Part shown: one piece after another, positions 12,133-25,450 of the stretch
Layout: each line of letters begins with the position of its first letter
How positions within the stretch are numbered: position 1 is the first letter of the stretch
NCBI RefSeq assembly: GCF_022539315.1
Contig: NC_066322.1
Span: 21,958,765-22,022,764 of the forward strand
From: Serinus canaria
Taxonomy: Eukaryota; Chordata; Aves; Passeriformes; Fringillidae
Direction: 5' to 3'
DNA length: 64,000 nucleotides
Notes under the pieces: generated by a model
What the model was told of the DNA's origin: nothing
The model's input: only the letters and a program-made list of their open reading frames with translations
Database searches by the model: none
Translations under genes and position numbers: made by a program

Positions 12133-15100
12133 TATGGAAGCCATGTGAAACTGCCAATATTCTTAAGTTTTTATAAGGATCATAACATTGAAAGTTTGAT
12201 AGTGGAATCTTTCAAAATTGAGGCATTGTAGTAATAATTCACTGCTTCATGGAGTGAAAATGCAGGCTGAAAAGAAGTAAACAGATTAAATAGAACATGG
12301 TAATATTCAATTTAGAATTATTTTAATTTCAGTCAAAATGTTTCTGTGCTTATGCTGCATTGTTTCCTTACTATTTACAAAGCTCATAGTTTGTTTACAA
12401 TCATTAAATAATATGTCTTTTTTGGTTTTGAACCTTGTATGGGTTCAGAAATAGCTTTGTCTTATATATATGTTGATTTTAACTGTAGGTACATTTTTTA
12501 CTCTGTAATATACAGGATCTTTTCCACTTACTATCAGTGATCTTTTAAAAAGGCTAATATTTGTGCCTTATTTGAATAGAATTGCCAGTTACCAAATAGA
12601 TAAGAGTCCAAACTGAAATTTCTGGTTCAACACTCTCGTTCTCTGTCCTTGTGATAATATAAAATTGTTTATTGGCTACATATGCAGTATTTTTATTACC
12701 ACAGTGGGTTCTATATTAAGATAAATTTTCCAGGTCCAGTACTTTGCAAGTTTTATACTTGTATGCTTTTTAATTGTGGAAATCCTTCTAGTGTCTTTGA
12801 AAATCATCCACATTGATCACCAGCTACTGGTGAGAACTGAATTCTGCTCAGTCAGAGCTCCTGTGGTCTTCTTCAGAGGCATGTCTTTTCTTCAGGATCT
12901 CAAAAATCCTCCTGTTTCTCCTGTTTAAGGGAGATACCAGGTTATTTGATTAAGCTTTGTGGTCTGTTACTTACACATAGGAACAAATTTCTGATGTAGA
13001 AAGTCAAACCAGGACTTGAGATTAATGTTTTGGAATTTATTTTGCATAGATGTCTGCCTAAAATGAGCCGTATCACTCATCTGGTTTGGGAAGAAAAAGT
13101 AAGGGCAGTGCAAAGACAAAGGGATTCCTGGGTTGTTCCAGTGCAGTGTGGTGAGGAGAGCCTGGAAGTCCTCAGGAGAGATAGCAACTTGGAAGAATTC
13201 CAGATTTCAGTTCTAGCTCAGTTACAGTGGTTCCAGCTCAGTCATGTAAGTAAAAGTGATACTGCCTGTGGAGTTAAGTCCCTGTGGGATTTGCAGAATG
13301 GATAATACGCTGTCCCAGTCAGAGCCTTCCCATTCCCGTGTGTAGAGATGTAACGAGGAAAACTGCAGATATCAGGGAAGGGCTGTGGATGCAGAGGTGA
13401 TCCCTACCCACCCTCTATGCATGCAGAGGGCAGTCTGTGTAGAATAGGCAGTGGTTTGCTCTTCCATCTCACATTTTTGGGCATCATGTAGTTCTGAAAA
13501 ATAGACTCGTTCTGAAGAAAAAATGTAGTTGTAGAAGTTGTCATAGAAGTTGTCGACTGAACCCTTCCTTGTCATTTAGCATTTCAGTGGTGCTGCTGCT
13601 GTTGGGGTGGGATCATCAGAAACTCTCAGCACTGGCTGAAGTCCCCTCTCAGGCATTGTAACACAGACTTCAGGCAGCGTTTTAGACAAGTGCTGGGTGC
13701 TTCTGAAAATCCCACCCAATCTATTAGAAGAGTGTTTTAGACCTTAAAATTCTGTTTTAGATGTCTTCTCAGGTTTTAGGATGAGCTAGTTTACGACCTC
13801 GTGTTCTTGTAACCAATGTAAAGTCTAGGCAAAAGAACAGTTAATCCAGGTGTTTAAAACAGCTTCTCCTTATCCACCTGCAGTCAATGATACTCAGTTC
13901 TACAGAACAACGTTTTGTTGGTGCAGCTGTCTAATAGAATTGCTAGGAGCATCTAAAATACTTTCTCTATGCATGTAAGTAATCAAAGGAACATTTCATG
14001 CAATAATCAAGTGCCAGCATGAGGCCCTTTTGCAAATGCCCCCTGTGTGATCCTGACCATACCCTGTCCTGAAGGAAGAACCCCTAACCATGGACCTCCC
14101 TGACTCCTCAGGGAAAGCTCAAGAGGAGCTTTATTTCCAAGGAGTTAGCATCTCCTCCCTTGGCACCAGCCTCTAGTCCAGGTGCTGTGAGACTCTAGCC
14201 AGTGTATTATTCCCAACAGCCTGAAATTTCAGGCTAAACAAATGTGGCTAATAAACTTGAACAGCTTTCGTTTTGCAAAGCTCAGGATGGTGAAGGCTGT
14301 CTGTTCCCATGGTATTGCAGTAAATCTCAGAAGAATGAATGTAGAAATAACTGCACCAGCAAAACCAGTATGAATGGTGATGTGACTTGTCTTCAGTAAC
14401 TTCTTTGCTGCTATTAGGCATGTCTGTCTCTGCCAGGTGTTGTTTGCTTGTTAGCAGAATCTGAGCTGACCAGAACGTGTCCTCATCTTCACCCCAGGAG
14501 CATGGACCACAGCTGGCCTAGAATTCATGGTCCTCAGGGTGTTAAAATAAAGGAATGGAAAGGGAAGATATGGTTTGTTTGTGCAAAACCTCCCTTGATC
14601 CATTTTGCAATATCTCTTCCACAGTTTCAGTCAGTGGCCAGTTGAAAGTACTTGACAGGTCTTTCTGAAAGCTGCTTCACTTATTCTTGTAGAGTTTCCT
14701 GGTGAGTCCACAGCCACCTCAGTCTAGAGGGACATCCACAACCCATGTACCTGGCAGGGCCATTGCCATCCTCTGCTGGCTTGGGGTATGAAGCAGGTAA
14801 CACAGTTGGAAGTTACTCCAAGGTGTACTGTAGTAAAGGGTACTCAATTAAAATGTACCATTACTTAGCTCAATACTAACAACACTTGTATTTAGAATCC
14901 AGTAACAGTATTAGCATTTGGAAAATAAGTTGAGTTCAAGTATGTTGACATTTATTATGATTCTGTGTGAATTAACATTCTTTCTGTTAAAAATAAGGGA
15001 GCAACTTGGTTGGAAGGGGGAAATGTGTTGACTTTCAAATCTTCAGTGAATTTTGTGCAATATTACCCCTTGTTTCAAAGTAATTTAGTAGTGCACATCT

Positions 15101-15648
15101 GCTTTTGAGCAGACCCATGAAATTGTATTTTTTAGAAATGTGTAAAATTACATGTAACTTTGAAATACAGTTGTATGATAAAAACATGAAGAAATCTATT
15201 CTAATGAGGCAAATGTATATTTCTAGTGACTGGGAGTGATTATGGATGTCACATTCTGTAGAAATAATAAGGCCTAAGCCAATGTTCACATGCCAGTAGT
15301 TCCAGGTAACGCTTAAAAGTAAAACTTGTTAAAATTGAAGTAAGGATAACTCTTAGAATTGATGGTATTTAGTTAAGGTTTGATCACTTGTTAATCATGG
15401 GTAAAAAGCTGAGGTCTTAAGCACTGCTTTTCAGGACCAGCAGTGAGGTGAGAGTTCATAGTATTACCACAAGAATTTAGTTTGTGACATCCATAATTAT
15501 CATAAGTCATTACTTAAAACATCTACTTATGTTGCCAGTATCCTTTTAAGTTTTTGTAAATTAATTTCTTTGTATATTGATGTACATTTTCTTTTAACCT
15601 TTGGATTTTCCTTGAGACCTTCTTTAAATTAATATACTTGAATGAGGC

Positions 15649-15654
15649 AATAAA
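15649..15654 (+). terminator. DENND1B: candidate poly(A) signal
   Basis: AATAAA in the context GAGGCAATAAAGCACTG. It is followed 100-130 nt later by GT-rich sequence around 15755-15780. A reasonable distal DENND1B signal. Confidence 0.35.
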
Positions 15655-16299
15655 GCACTGTGGAAGAGCTAATCTTGGTGCAGCTTGCACACAAGCACAT
15701 CACATCTGTTACTTCATGATTTTTGAGGAGGAAGAGCAATTTAGAATGCTTAGATGTTTGTCAGTTTGTGTTTGTTAATTTTAAATCTGTGCCAGATATG
15801 ATGAGAAATGCCTCGACAAGGAACAAAGCAACACCATGTAATCTTGATGCTTCTAGGGTTTTTTCATAGCATTTTTTTGGTGATCCATGAAAACCATTCC
15901 CAATAATGTCCCTTATTGTGAGTCTTTAATACTTAAAAGAGAGGCATAAAGTACAGGATACATTGAGATTTTATTGATAATTTTGAGATTTAAAAAACTC
16001 ACACACCAAACAACCAGCATTGTCCTTACAGTTTTGAAAATTTATTTACTGACCTTTTAACAAAACTAGAGCCAAATTTATTCCATGCTTTTGCACCTTC
16101 TGGACTACTGTTCAAAGTCATCTTGAGAACTGTAATTCTGACCTTAGACTACTGTTAGTAGTGCACTGTCTAGATGTATTAAGTGAGCTGTGATGTATGG
16201 TGTGGTTTGTTTTTTCTTTTTCCTTCCAAAGTTTGTGGCATCAGTAGAAGTTTTTGGTGAATTCCACGTGACCATAAAGTGCCCAACACTGTACTATAA

Positions 16300-16305
16300 A
16301 ATAAA
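16300..16305 (+). terminator. DENND1B: candidate distal poly(A) signal
   Basis: AATAAA in an A-rich context (CTATAAAATAAAATTT), the last such signal I noted before composition changes to the GC-rich block at about 16.83 kb. Confidence 0.3.
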
Positions 16306-16829
16306 ATTTAACAATATCCAAATTCCTTGGGTGATGCAGGTTCTGTTTGATGGGTTGATCTGAGGAGCATCTTCATGCTTATCAGGCATAAAGATTGAAA
16401 TGATCCAGTATTGTTTTGGATGTTTTCCCCCACTGAATGAACATTTCATTTTCTCAAATATAGAGAAAGCAAAATGTGTTTCCTTGAATGCAATAATGAA
16501 TTGGTTAGTGCAAATGTTAAATGTTGATGTCTTTTGAAATTCCGGTGATATTTTGGATCTTCTAAAAATCTTAGCTAATAATTCCTTTTTGTTAAACAGC
16601 TTTTCTTGGGCTCTAGATCTTCAAATTACTGCCAAAAAAGTAGGTATATTATCTTTTTTCATAGGTTAAGAAATCAACATATTAAGGAGAAACAAGCAAG
16701 AAGAAGGTACAGTAATAATTGATGGGTGCTATGGTTTGAACCTTTCACATTAGATGTTGAAAAAGGTAATAATAATTGTGATCTCACCAAGTATTTTTGT
16801 ACTGCTCAGCCAAGTATTACCTGAGAGCT

Positions 16830-17640
16830 CTTTGGGATCCTGTTGGGAGGGAGGAGGGCTGCCCAACCTCCTGTGGTAGCTGTGGTGTGATCTGGTAAGG
16901 GGTCAGACTGGGCTGCTGAGAGGTGCTGGGGCCTCCCTTTTTTACAAACCTGAACAGCCCCTGCTCTTCTGCCCTGCTCCCCTGGGCCTGGCTGCAGCCC
17001 CTCCTGCACCTGATGGCCCTGTTGGGCTGTGTGACCCACTGGCACAGCTATGCCTGCCTTTGTCCCCCTCCCTCTGCTCCAGGGAGAGGCTGCTGCAGAA
17101 AGCACCTCTTGGCTTTGGGGCAGATGGGAGTAAAATGAAGGTAGGTTTTGTCTGTAACTTAGGGGGACAAAAGGACATGGAAGGGCTGAGGTGTCCCTGG
17201 CTGGGTTCTGCTGCTCCATCCTTCTCAGGGTGAGGGCTCCTGACTCTTCCCCAGCTCCTGCATGGAGGAATTCCTCCATGGGCTGTGGGTGGATCTCTGT
17301 CCCCATGGACTGCCCTGGGCTGCAGGGGCACAGCTGCCTCACCATGGGCTGCACCAGGGGCTGCAAGGGAGCCTCTGCTCTGGCACCTGGAGCAGCTCTG
17401 GCACCTGGAGCAGCTGCTGTCCCTCCCTCATCTCTGATCTCCGTGTCTGGAGAGCTGCTGCTTTCTCTTACTCTCTCCTCTCTCAGCTGCTATTGCACAG
17501 GGTGTTTCCCCCCCTTGGCTGCTATCCCAGAGGTGCTGCCACTGTGGCTGATCAGCTCAGCCTTGGCCAGCCATGGATCTGTCCTGGAGCTGGCTGGCAT
17601 TGCCTCCATCAGACATGGGGGAAGCTTCTCATAGAAGCTT
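16830..17640. other. GC-rich, CpG-poor block with overlapping chance ORFs
   Basis: Composition rises sharply against AT-rich flanks, with many CTG, CAG, CCC and GGG words but few CG dinucleotides. Open frames of 127-186 codons overlap in at least four frames on both strands, as expected when stop codons are rare. None of the translations has a recognisable domain. The block could be an old inserted element or simply a local GC-rich segment. Confidence 0.5.
17377..17412 (+). repeat. 18-bp tandem duplication
   Basis: The 18-nt unit GCTCTGGCACCTGGAGCA occurs twice in direct tandem inside the GC-rich block, a small slippage-type duplication. Confidence 0.85.
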
Positions 17641-20600
17641 TTTAATGTAGTTGCAGGTGCATGACTATAATTCAGCTGGAATTTTCCATTGAATGGCTCT
17701 GCAGTATAATCTGCTATTCACTCTTCTATATTAAAAGCATTTTGATACCTTATACAGACAAACCATAGACACTGTGGGTACAATATTTATACATTCAATC
17801 CACAACTGATGAGAAAACTACAAATTATCTTGATACAAAACAATGAGGGTGTGATTTTAACAGTTGCTGTTAGATCTGTGCTAGCTGCTGCAGCCAGCAG
17901 GGTGGTACCAGCTGTGAAGTGTGGTAGTAAAGGGATCCTCACTGCCAGATTAAGCATAGCACATCTTGTAGTCATTCCTTTGATTTTCCAGTAGATGTGT
18001 TGAAATTCACCTGTTAACATGATAGCTATGAAAATGAACTTTTTGTCGTAGGTCCAGATTGAGTCAATTGAAGACTTTATAAAAAGAATCTTTGCTGAAG
18101 GAGTGGGGAGCTATGAAGTCTTTCAGGTAAAGTTCACCTGCTTTCCTTAGTTTTTATCTCAGGATATTTGAGAGTATGGTTGCAACTTGCCTTCTGTGGA
18201 TGTTTGAGTCAAGTTCTTTCAAGCCCAAGAATGAGAAAGGACTGAATAAGAGGAGGTAAAGGCAGTCTCAGTAAAGTTGGCAGATTTTCCACAGATGGTG
18301 CAGCAGGACTCTTCCTGTTGATACAATACCAAGTGTCTATGAGGAACTCAGAGGTTTGGGATACCAGCCCCATGGTACCACCCTGGGTACAAAAGCTGGC
18401 TTGTCTGTGAGGAGTTGTCATTTCAGGGAAAATGCAGCTCAAAGCATGAATTTACTGGGGACTTACTTAGAAGGAGAAATCAAAACCTCTCCTGTTCATT
18501 AGTAACTTCTTGGTTGTGCTTCAAAAGCAGACGAGAATTGCTTTTGCAACTCACTTTCACACAGTGTAGCTGCAGCCAATCCTGAATGATGGGCAAAGCA
18601 TTTCATTTTCATTCCAGAACTCACTGTGTGTTAACCTCGTGTTCACAAAATGAAAAATAACTTTATCAAATTCAGGGATTTAGATTTTTATTTGATGTGA
18701 CAAGCAATAACAAAAACAACAACAAAAACCTAAGCAATGCCCGGAGTGTTGTTGTGGGTTTGCTGGTGTTCAGATAAAGCAGAGTAGAGTCTGTCTGCAG
18801 ATTTTCACCAGTCAGAAAGAAATGCTAACAGCTTCTTGCACTTCAAAAGCCCAGAGGCAGTCAATCCTGTTGGAAATCATGTATGAAACATAAACAACTA
18901 CTAGTTCTAAAAGCAAAGTTTGGGAAGCACATTTGGAATATGCTATGGGCTGTATATTATTTCCTTTCTGTGACTGCCTGTTTCACATTCCTTCTGAAAG
19001 TTGAAGGGTTGGGCTCCTCATGGTGTACTGCTCCACTGATTTTTTATTTTTGGGTCCACTTCTTCTCTCAAATAATTGTCACTGAAAGATTGGGAAGGAA
19101 GCAGCAACAAACCCACACCATACAACTCTGAAAAAGAAAGGTACAGTGTGGCCTACAATGAATCTACTAAATTTGGTTGCAAGGCTTTTTCTGTTAGGTC
19201 TGTTAGGTGTTTTTAATTGTTAAGTCCTAAACTACTCAGTTTCCTAGTTGAGACACAGTAGAGATGTACTCTGTCATGTACAGCTTAAACAATCACTTGC
19301 CTACAAACGTTTGTTTTCCAGCTGTGTATAATTCTGTGAATAACTCAACTAAATTGTGGTACTCTGCCTTGAAATGTGCTTTAGAAGTGGTACTTACAGC
19401 AGAAAGTTCTGTCCTGCCTACAGACCTCAGCTCAGTTCCATCTTTGCATTGGCTCCACATTCAGTAATACACCACTGCATGGAGTCAGCAGTGTTCTGTT
19501 CACTGCTCCTTTTGAGAAAATAACCTGTTAATGGAGTGCCACCTGTTTAGCAATGAGGAGGATTATGTACCTAAAATGTTCAGCTGAATAATACATACAA
19601 ACATCTGACATTTGGCCTGCTCTGAGAATAGGCGACATGCTTATTTAACGATTTTGAAAATGTTAAAATGGTGAGGTAGAAATTAAAATGTCATTTTAAA
19701 ATATTTGTATTTAACTTATCTGGTTCAGTCCTATTCTACATTTCCCCTTGGCATATTCGTACTGGGGGTCATGGCAGCAGTCTGACACCACAGATCCTCT
19801 GAACGATATCCTGAACATTGTTGGCATTTCAGCCTAATTAGTTGCATCCTATTTTGTGATTTGTCTTTGGTCTTTTGGGTTGCTGGCCCAGGATTTTTTT
19901 TTTAACCTTTTTTTTTATGCTCATCATTGTCTCATTTTAAATGTCAACAGACCAGTATTTGTGTAATTGATTTTTTCCCCTTCTTTTCTCCCCAACGTCA
20001 GAAAATTTGACAAGCAATTTTTACATCTGAGGCAGGCTACACAAGAAAAACACATCCCAGGACTGAGTGACAAACACAAACTAATCCTGTCTGTGCAGGT
20101 CCTGAGTGCAGCCACATATTTTTCTGGCCAGTGCTCACTGTTCCCCATAGTTCTGAACCAGAATGATCTTCTCTGGGACTGGTTTAATCCTTTGTGCTAG
20201 CACTGGGCCACCCCCAAAGGCAGATCTGCATCTCCTCTGTTGGGCTCGTTTCTCATGCAAAATCCTGCTGGAGCTTCCTTCTCCCTGGGGTCAGGTTTAT
20301 CACACTTGTCTGTGATCCTGCCATGGATCCCACTGGAGGAAAATGCTTGGCACTGGGCTTCAACTGGGCAATGAGGTTTTGTACATTCCAGAAGGAAAGT
20401 CTCCAACTGCTAGTTTGCTTTAAATGACCCTCTCTTGTGGCCACAGGGATATTTAAACCTCTGGAAGAGCTGCAGTCACTGACACGCGAGGATGCACTGC
20501 CAGGAACTGAGGGACAGGAGCAGTGCACCTATTGCTCTTCTGGTTTGCTTCTTTTCCTGCTTTGTCACTGGGATCTAGGTCAAGGCTGCAACTTTTGTGG

Positions 20601-23600
20601 GTGTTTCTAGGTCCTTGTAGCCAAGGTGTGAAGCACTGTTCCCACAGTGGTGCTGCAGGCAGCCGGGAAGGAGAGCCTGATGCTTTTTCCTCCAAAATAT
20701 GCCTGGGCTCCTGGCTGGTCTTGAGGTGGCTGTGGTACAGGCAGGGTGCCCTGTGTCACTGGATGCCCACAGCTTGTTGGATCAGCATCCTCTCCCTGCT
20801 TGCTGAGGAGGGATCAGAAGCAGTTAAGGCTGCATTATTTGTTTAAACTGTTCCGTCCTTCGAGCAAAAACACTCATCACATCTCCCCTGAAGACTTAGA
20901 CTTCCCTAATCTGCCTAACAATTGTGCAGTTACCTGGGGGTAACACCAGAACTCCTGTTATCTGTGAGTCAGCCACATGGGAGAGCTCAGGTGTTTATTT
21001 TGGGGGGCAGAAAGCAGCTCTGTAACTCGAGGCTTTCCATGCCCTGACTGCCTGGGCACTGCCAGCACACAGCACAGGTGACAAGGGCCACAGCCAGCAT
21101 GGTCACATTGCCTTAGGGTGGCCCTGCACTGCCCTTCCCTCCCACTCCTCCCCTGCTGCTGCTCCTGCCAAATCTCTGCTGCCAAGAAGGGTTAGTGCAG
21201 GTGCCAAGTGAAACTGAGTGGGTTTAAATTGGAAACACACATTTTTGTCAGCGCTGGTTATTGCAGTGCGTGCCAGTGGAAATTGAGCTTTTGCTGGAAC
21301 TACAGGTGGAACCTGAAAGGTCACACACAATATTGAGCTGAGGAGAATGGCATGCTTCAAACGGTGCCATGAGGAGCAGGGAACCAGATGAAGGCCTGTG
21401 TGGCTTTTCTCTGATCAAAATAGATGATTGAAAGCCATGATTTGGACATGCCTGTCTCCGTGGTGCTTGGCAATGTTAGATGGATTGCTGGGGACGGAAG
21501 TGCTTTGTCAAATGTCTCTGGGGAGAGAAAAATCATGGCCTGATAAAATCAGAAATTAAAAACAAGGTTTGTGAAACCAAGTCAAAACCAGCAAAGTCAC
21601 TCAAATTGGTTGCAATATAAAGTCTCCCAATATTTTTTTATCCAATAAATATAATTTGAAAGAATGTAAACTCAGAAAAATCACGACTGAATTGAGACCT
21701 CTGCCTGGCCTTCAGTACTTCACCTGTGCCTTGATTCATAATTTATGCTCTGGCTTTGCACTGTGCAAGAGGTCTTCACACCTCATGGCTTGCATTATAG
21801 ATGGAGGAGTTTAGGTTAAAAACACGCTTTTACTGCGAGGCTTGGGAAGCCGCCCGCTCTCCACATCAAATTCATGTGTGCAATTTAAACAAGACCTCAC
21901 TGTGCTCCCAATAAATGCACACCAGATGTATCTTTTATAAATGTTAGGTTTTGCAGCATCTTGACACATGCCAGTAGTTTGAAGGCCGTGCATGCTTCAG
22001 TGGGGCATGAAAGCCCCATCCATTCATTCAACTGTGACATCTTGCAATAGGCAAAATTCTAGTGGTGTCAGCTATTCACTGCTCAACTTTATTGAGTTAC
22101 AATGCCTAATCTGATGCTCTTTTTTTTGAATTGTTTTCAGAGGTGTCAGTTTTCTTTAGCTGAGAGGTGATTGAATAGCACAGGAAAAGGAACTTGGCCA
22201 AAATCCTCTGATCCGTGATTCCTGATGTTATGTGACATTACACATGTAAGGTTTGTCCTGCAGTGAGACTTGGGGCTTGTGTTAAATAAAACATAGAACA
22301 GACATTTGGGGCTGGGAGAAAGACTTTGCTGTCTCTTATCTGGAGACAAGATTTCTGCTGTAGGACTGAATTTATTATGGACATTTTAAAAAATGTGTCA
22401 AATATTTTCTTTATTTAATACTGTAAATTAGATGAAGTTTATTGTTAATTAGCATCTGTGGGAACAATAGTCACTAGCCAGATGTAGACAATGACAAAAA
22501 ATTGTGGCTTGGCTAATCACTGGCCAAAAACCTGGATGGGCCAGATGCTTCCTCGTGTCCTGCAGGAGCAGAAGGTGTGTTTTGGAGGTGTGGGAAGGGA
22601 GAGGATTCCCCACCTGAGAATAGGCAGCTTCAGCTGGAAAGTAGGGTGACATATAGGTGTAAGTCTGTGAAATGTACTCTGGAAGGTTCAGATCACTCCG
22701 TTGTACTCAACAGAAGGATAATTCAATTTTGTTGAAATGAGTAAGAATTTCTGTGCTTCCTTGAGTGAAAGAAAGTGAAACAAATCCATGGTGGTGGTGG
22801 TGTTCCTCTTCCAGAGAACACAGAAAAGCAGTGTTTCCTATTTAAACCCCACAAGGTCAGATCATGATCACCTTTGGAGAGTGAGGTCTTAGAACATTCA
22901 GTTACTCAAATATTGGCAAATGTGAGTTTCATGGGTTTGGAGCTGTTCCTCATGCTGAAGCTTAAGAGGTGCTATTGATCTAGGCAGTGAAATACTCTTC
23001 CCCAGAAATCCCTTTGGCACACTTGGATTCTCCTGCTTCAACCTGTGCTTCTGAAGAATACACAAACTTTTATTTAGATGTCAAAAAAACAAAAGGACTG
23101 GACAATTATTTTTAAAAAAAACCTAATGATGCTTAACATAGCCTGTGGCACCGAGTTCCTCATGGGGAATCTGTGACATGGAAACAGTGGCTGGCACACA
23201 CTTCTCAAAGGAGGAGATAAGAGTACTACCTCGAGGGATTTGGATTCACCCAAGTGCTCTGTGGTTATCTGGCAGTGCTCAAAGTGCCCTGCCCTGGGTG
23301 CACACTGGCTGCTCTGGCTGCAGCACAGGATGCTGCTGCTTGAGTTTGGTTGGTTACATGCCAGCATACTGAGAAAACAAATTCTCAAAAAAGTTCACAT
23401 TCACCTCTCTCCTGGGTGTATAATTTCTAATTGCAAGTTTGACTTCTTAAACTGTAAATATCTGATCTGGGGATCATTTCCTTTGTAATCATCTTTTTCC
23501 ATGATGAAAGAATCCCATAAAGCAAAAGTAATACAGGCTTTGATATAATTCTTATTTATTGGTCATTCTGATCCTGCACAGAGCAAAACAGTAATATGAA

Positions 23601-25377
23601 TAGAACATCTAAACTATGACCATATTATGTACATCTAGAGAAGGAACAGGTAATTTTACATAAGACAGAGAAGGCACATCATGCAAAGTAATGCTCACTG
23701 GTTCACAGGTTGGATGCCACCTTTTTCCAAGGAAAAGGGAATGGACCATGAAAGGGGGTAAGTTGCTTCATCCTTCCCCTGCCTCTGAGTACCTTTGGAG
23801 GGATTTGGTGCAGGGCAGACCGTGTGTTTTAGCCTAGCACCCTCTCTCTCTTTGGAGAAGGCTCTTAGACATGAAGAGAAGGTTAAATATGTAAGGCTTG
23901 GGAGTATATTGAGCTTTTTTTTTTTTCTTTAATGGGTAGGTTGCAAGTGGTCATAAATAATATATTATACTTCAAGCTTTTGAATCAAATAGTGAGAGAG
24001 ATTAAACAAATGGAATTTTGAAATATTTTAAGTCTCTTATGTGGAGATCCCACCACAGTAGTAGAGGTTACCAGTGCTTTTTTGGGAACCAGAAGCCAAT
24101 TTCAGTATTTTTTTCCTTAAAACAGCACACATGCTCTCCACAACTCCTGGATGTTATTGCTCCTCACTAAATGTCTGTGCTTCTATACATTCTGTTAAAT
24201 CCCTGGGCTGAGAAGCAGAAAATACCTTGGCATCTGCTACCTCTGTCTTAATCTGTGGGTTAAATTACATCAGGGATGTTATTAGACACTCCTTAAAATG
24301 TATTCTCTTTTGTTTTAGCTGTTGTTCCCTGGTTGAGACATGGCCCAGAATGGTCAGTCTTTGTAACCATGCATATTGTGGTCACCATGGCATGTTCATG
24401 AAGCAGCAGCAGCTCAGAGACTTTTTGTGCTTCTCCAGGCTGCCATTGAGCATTTCCAGCTGCAGCATCTACCTTCCTGCTGCCTTTGGATGTTGCTTCA
24501 TTAATTCAGATTTTCAGGAAGTGTGTTTGGAAATGACATTTGTTGCCTTCTGGGCCTTTTTTTGTTTGTTGCTTATAAGATCATAGAGTTTTGAATATTT
24601 CCCATTTTAATGCCTCTTTGAAGTAAAACATGCTCCCTGTGAGTTACCCTAGACCTGTTTCAATGGGTAATTCTCATTCCTGACTCACCATCATGCTCCC
24701 ACTCTTTCCTTTGGCCTCACTGCTGTGAAAGTCCAGCTTCACCCTTGCTGTGATCCAGCTTCTGCCTCCACCTCCCTCAAGTGCCATTTACTTTCATTTC
24801 CTTTTCTTCTCTCATTTTTCTGTGAATTTCCACCATCCTACTTTTATCACTTCCTCTCCACCGAGGCTGACAGCAATCACAACTTACTCTAATCTTAGTT
24901 TAAAGGTTTTTCCCCTGCCTTCTGTCTCCTTGACTTACTTTCTACAAACCACATTCATATTTCACTGGGAGATTTTTCTCTTTGTTGTGCTTTTATGGGT
25001 GTCTTTTTAATTCTCTAGGAGCATATTCCTCCTGAACTCTCTTTGGTCTGTATGAAAAGTCTTCGGGCTTTCATCTTCTCTATCTCTTCCTTCCTCTGTA
25101 CACGCTCCTGGGTATCTTGCTCAGCCCTAAAGATTCTCTCTGTGGCAACACTTTCTGGAATATTTTATTACATCTCTGCAGATTGTTTTTCAGCTGTCTC
25201 CCAAATTTCATCCAGAAAGTCAAACCACAGAGAAGAGCAGATTTACTTTTCAGCTACTTCCTTATTCTTGTTCTGTCTTTCCTTGTGCTTTCCTTCAAGA
25301 TAGTTCTCCTGGCAAACTGCCCCTATCTTCAGCTGCTTTCTCCCTTTTGTCATTTTTCTTTGGATAAGGTGATAATT

Positions 25378-25450
25378 AAGCCTGGAAGGGACCTGCTGAT
25401 GTCATCTTGTTCAACCTCCTGCTCAAATAAGGGCAGAGTTCAAAGTTAGA
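25378..25450 (-). mobile_element. CR1 LINE 3'-region fragment
   Basis: The + strand contains GCCTGGAAGGGACCTGCTGA, then a form of the CR1 phrase for 'tcatctagtccaacctcctgctcaa'. This is the reverse complement of the 3' region of chicken repeat 1, so the element is on the - strand. It is short, 5'-truncated and diverged. Reverse transcriptase sequence is absent. Confidence 0.75.

Larger units (their letters stand above)
9561..16330 (+). other. DENND1B: probable DENND1B 3' UTR and adjacent downstream sequence
   Basis: AT-rich DNA with no coding exon that I can support. Canonical AATAAA signals occur at 12127-12132, 15649-15654 and 16300-16305, among others. DENND1B transcripts in mammals have a 3' UTR of several kilobases, so a UTR reaching about 15.7 or 16.3 kb is plausible, but the cleavage site cannot be fixed from sequence. 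The 116-codon + strand frame at 10162-10512 shows no recognisable motif and is probably fortuitous. Confidence 0.5.

Noticed and set aside
16667..16706. Exon-like segment (TTTTTTCATAG acceptor, GAAG|GTACAG donor) with peptide LRNQHIKEKQARRR
   Set aside because: Very short, and its outgoing phase gives an early stop when joined to 18052-18126, so no coherent gene model results.
16806..17366. 186-codon open frame on - (and overlapping 129, 147 and 127 codon frames)
   Set aside because: Frames are open on both strands at once in GC-rich, stop-poor DNA, with no recognisable domain, no splice support and low-complexity peptide.
20002..20098. Exon-like segment with peptide starting KFDKQFLHLRQATQEK
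   Set aside because: Phase does not match the upstream candidate (joining gives an immediate stop). Donor CAG|GTCCTG is weak. No known family recognised.
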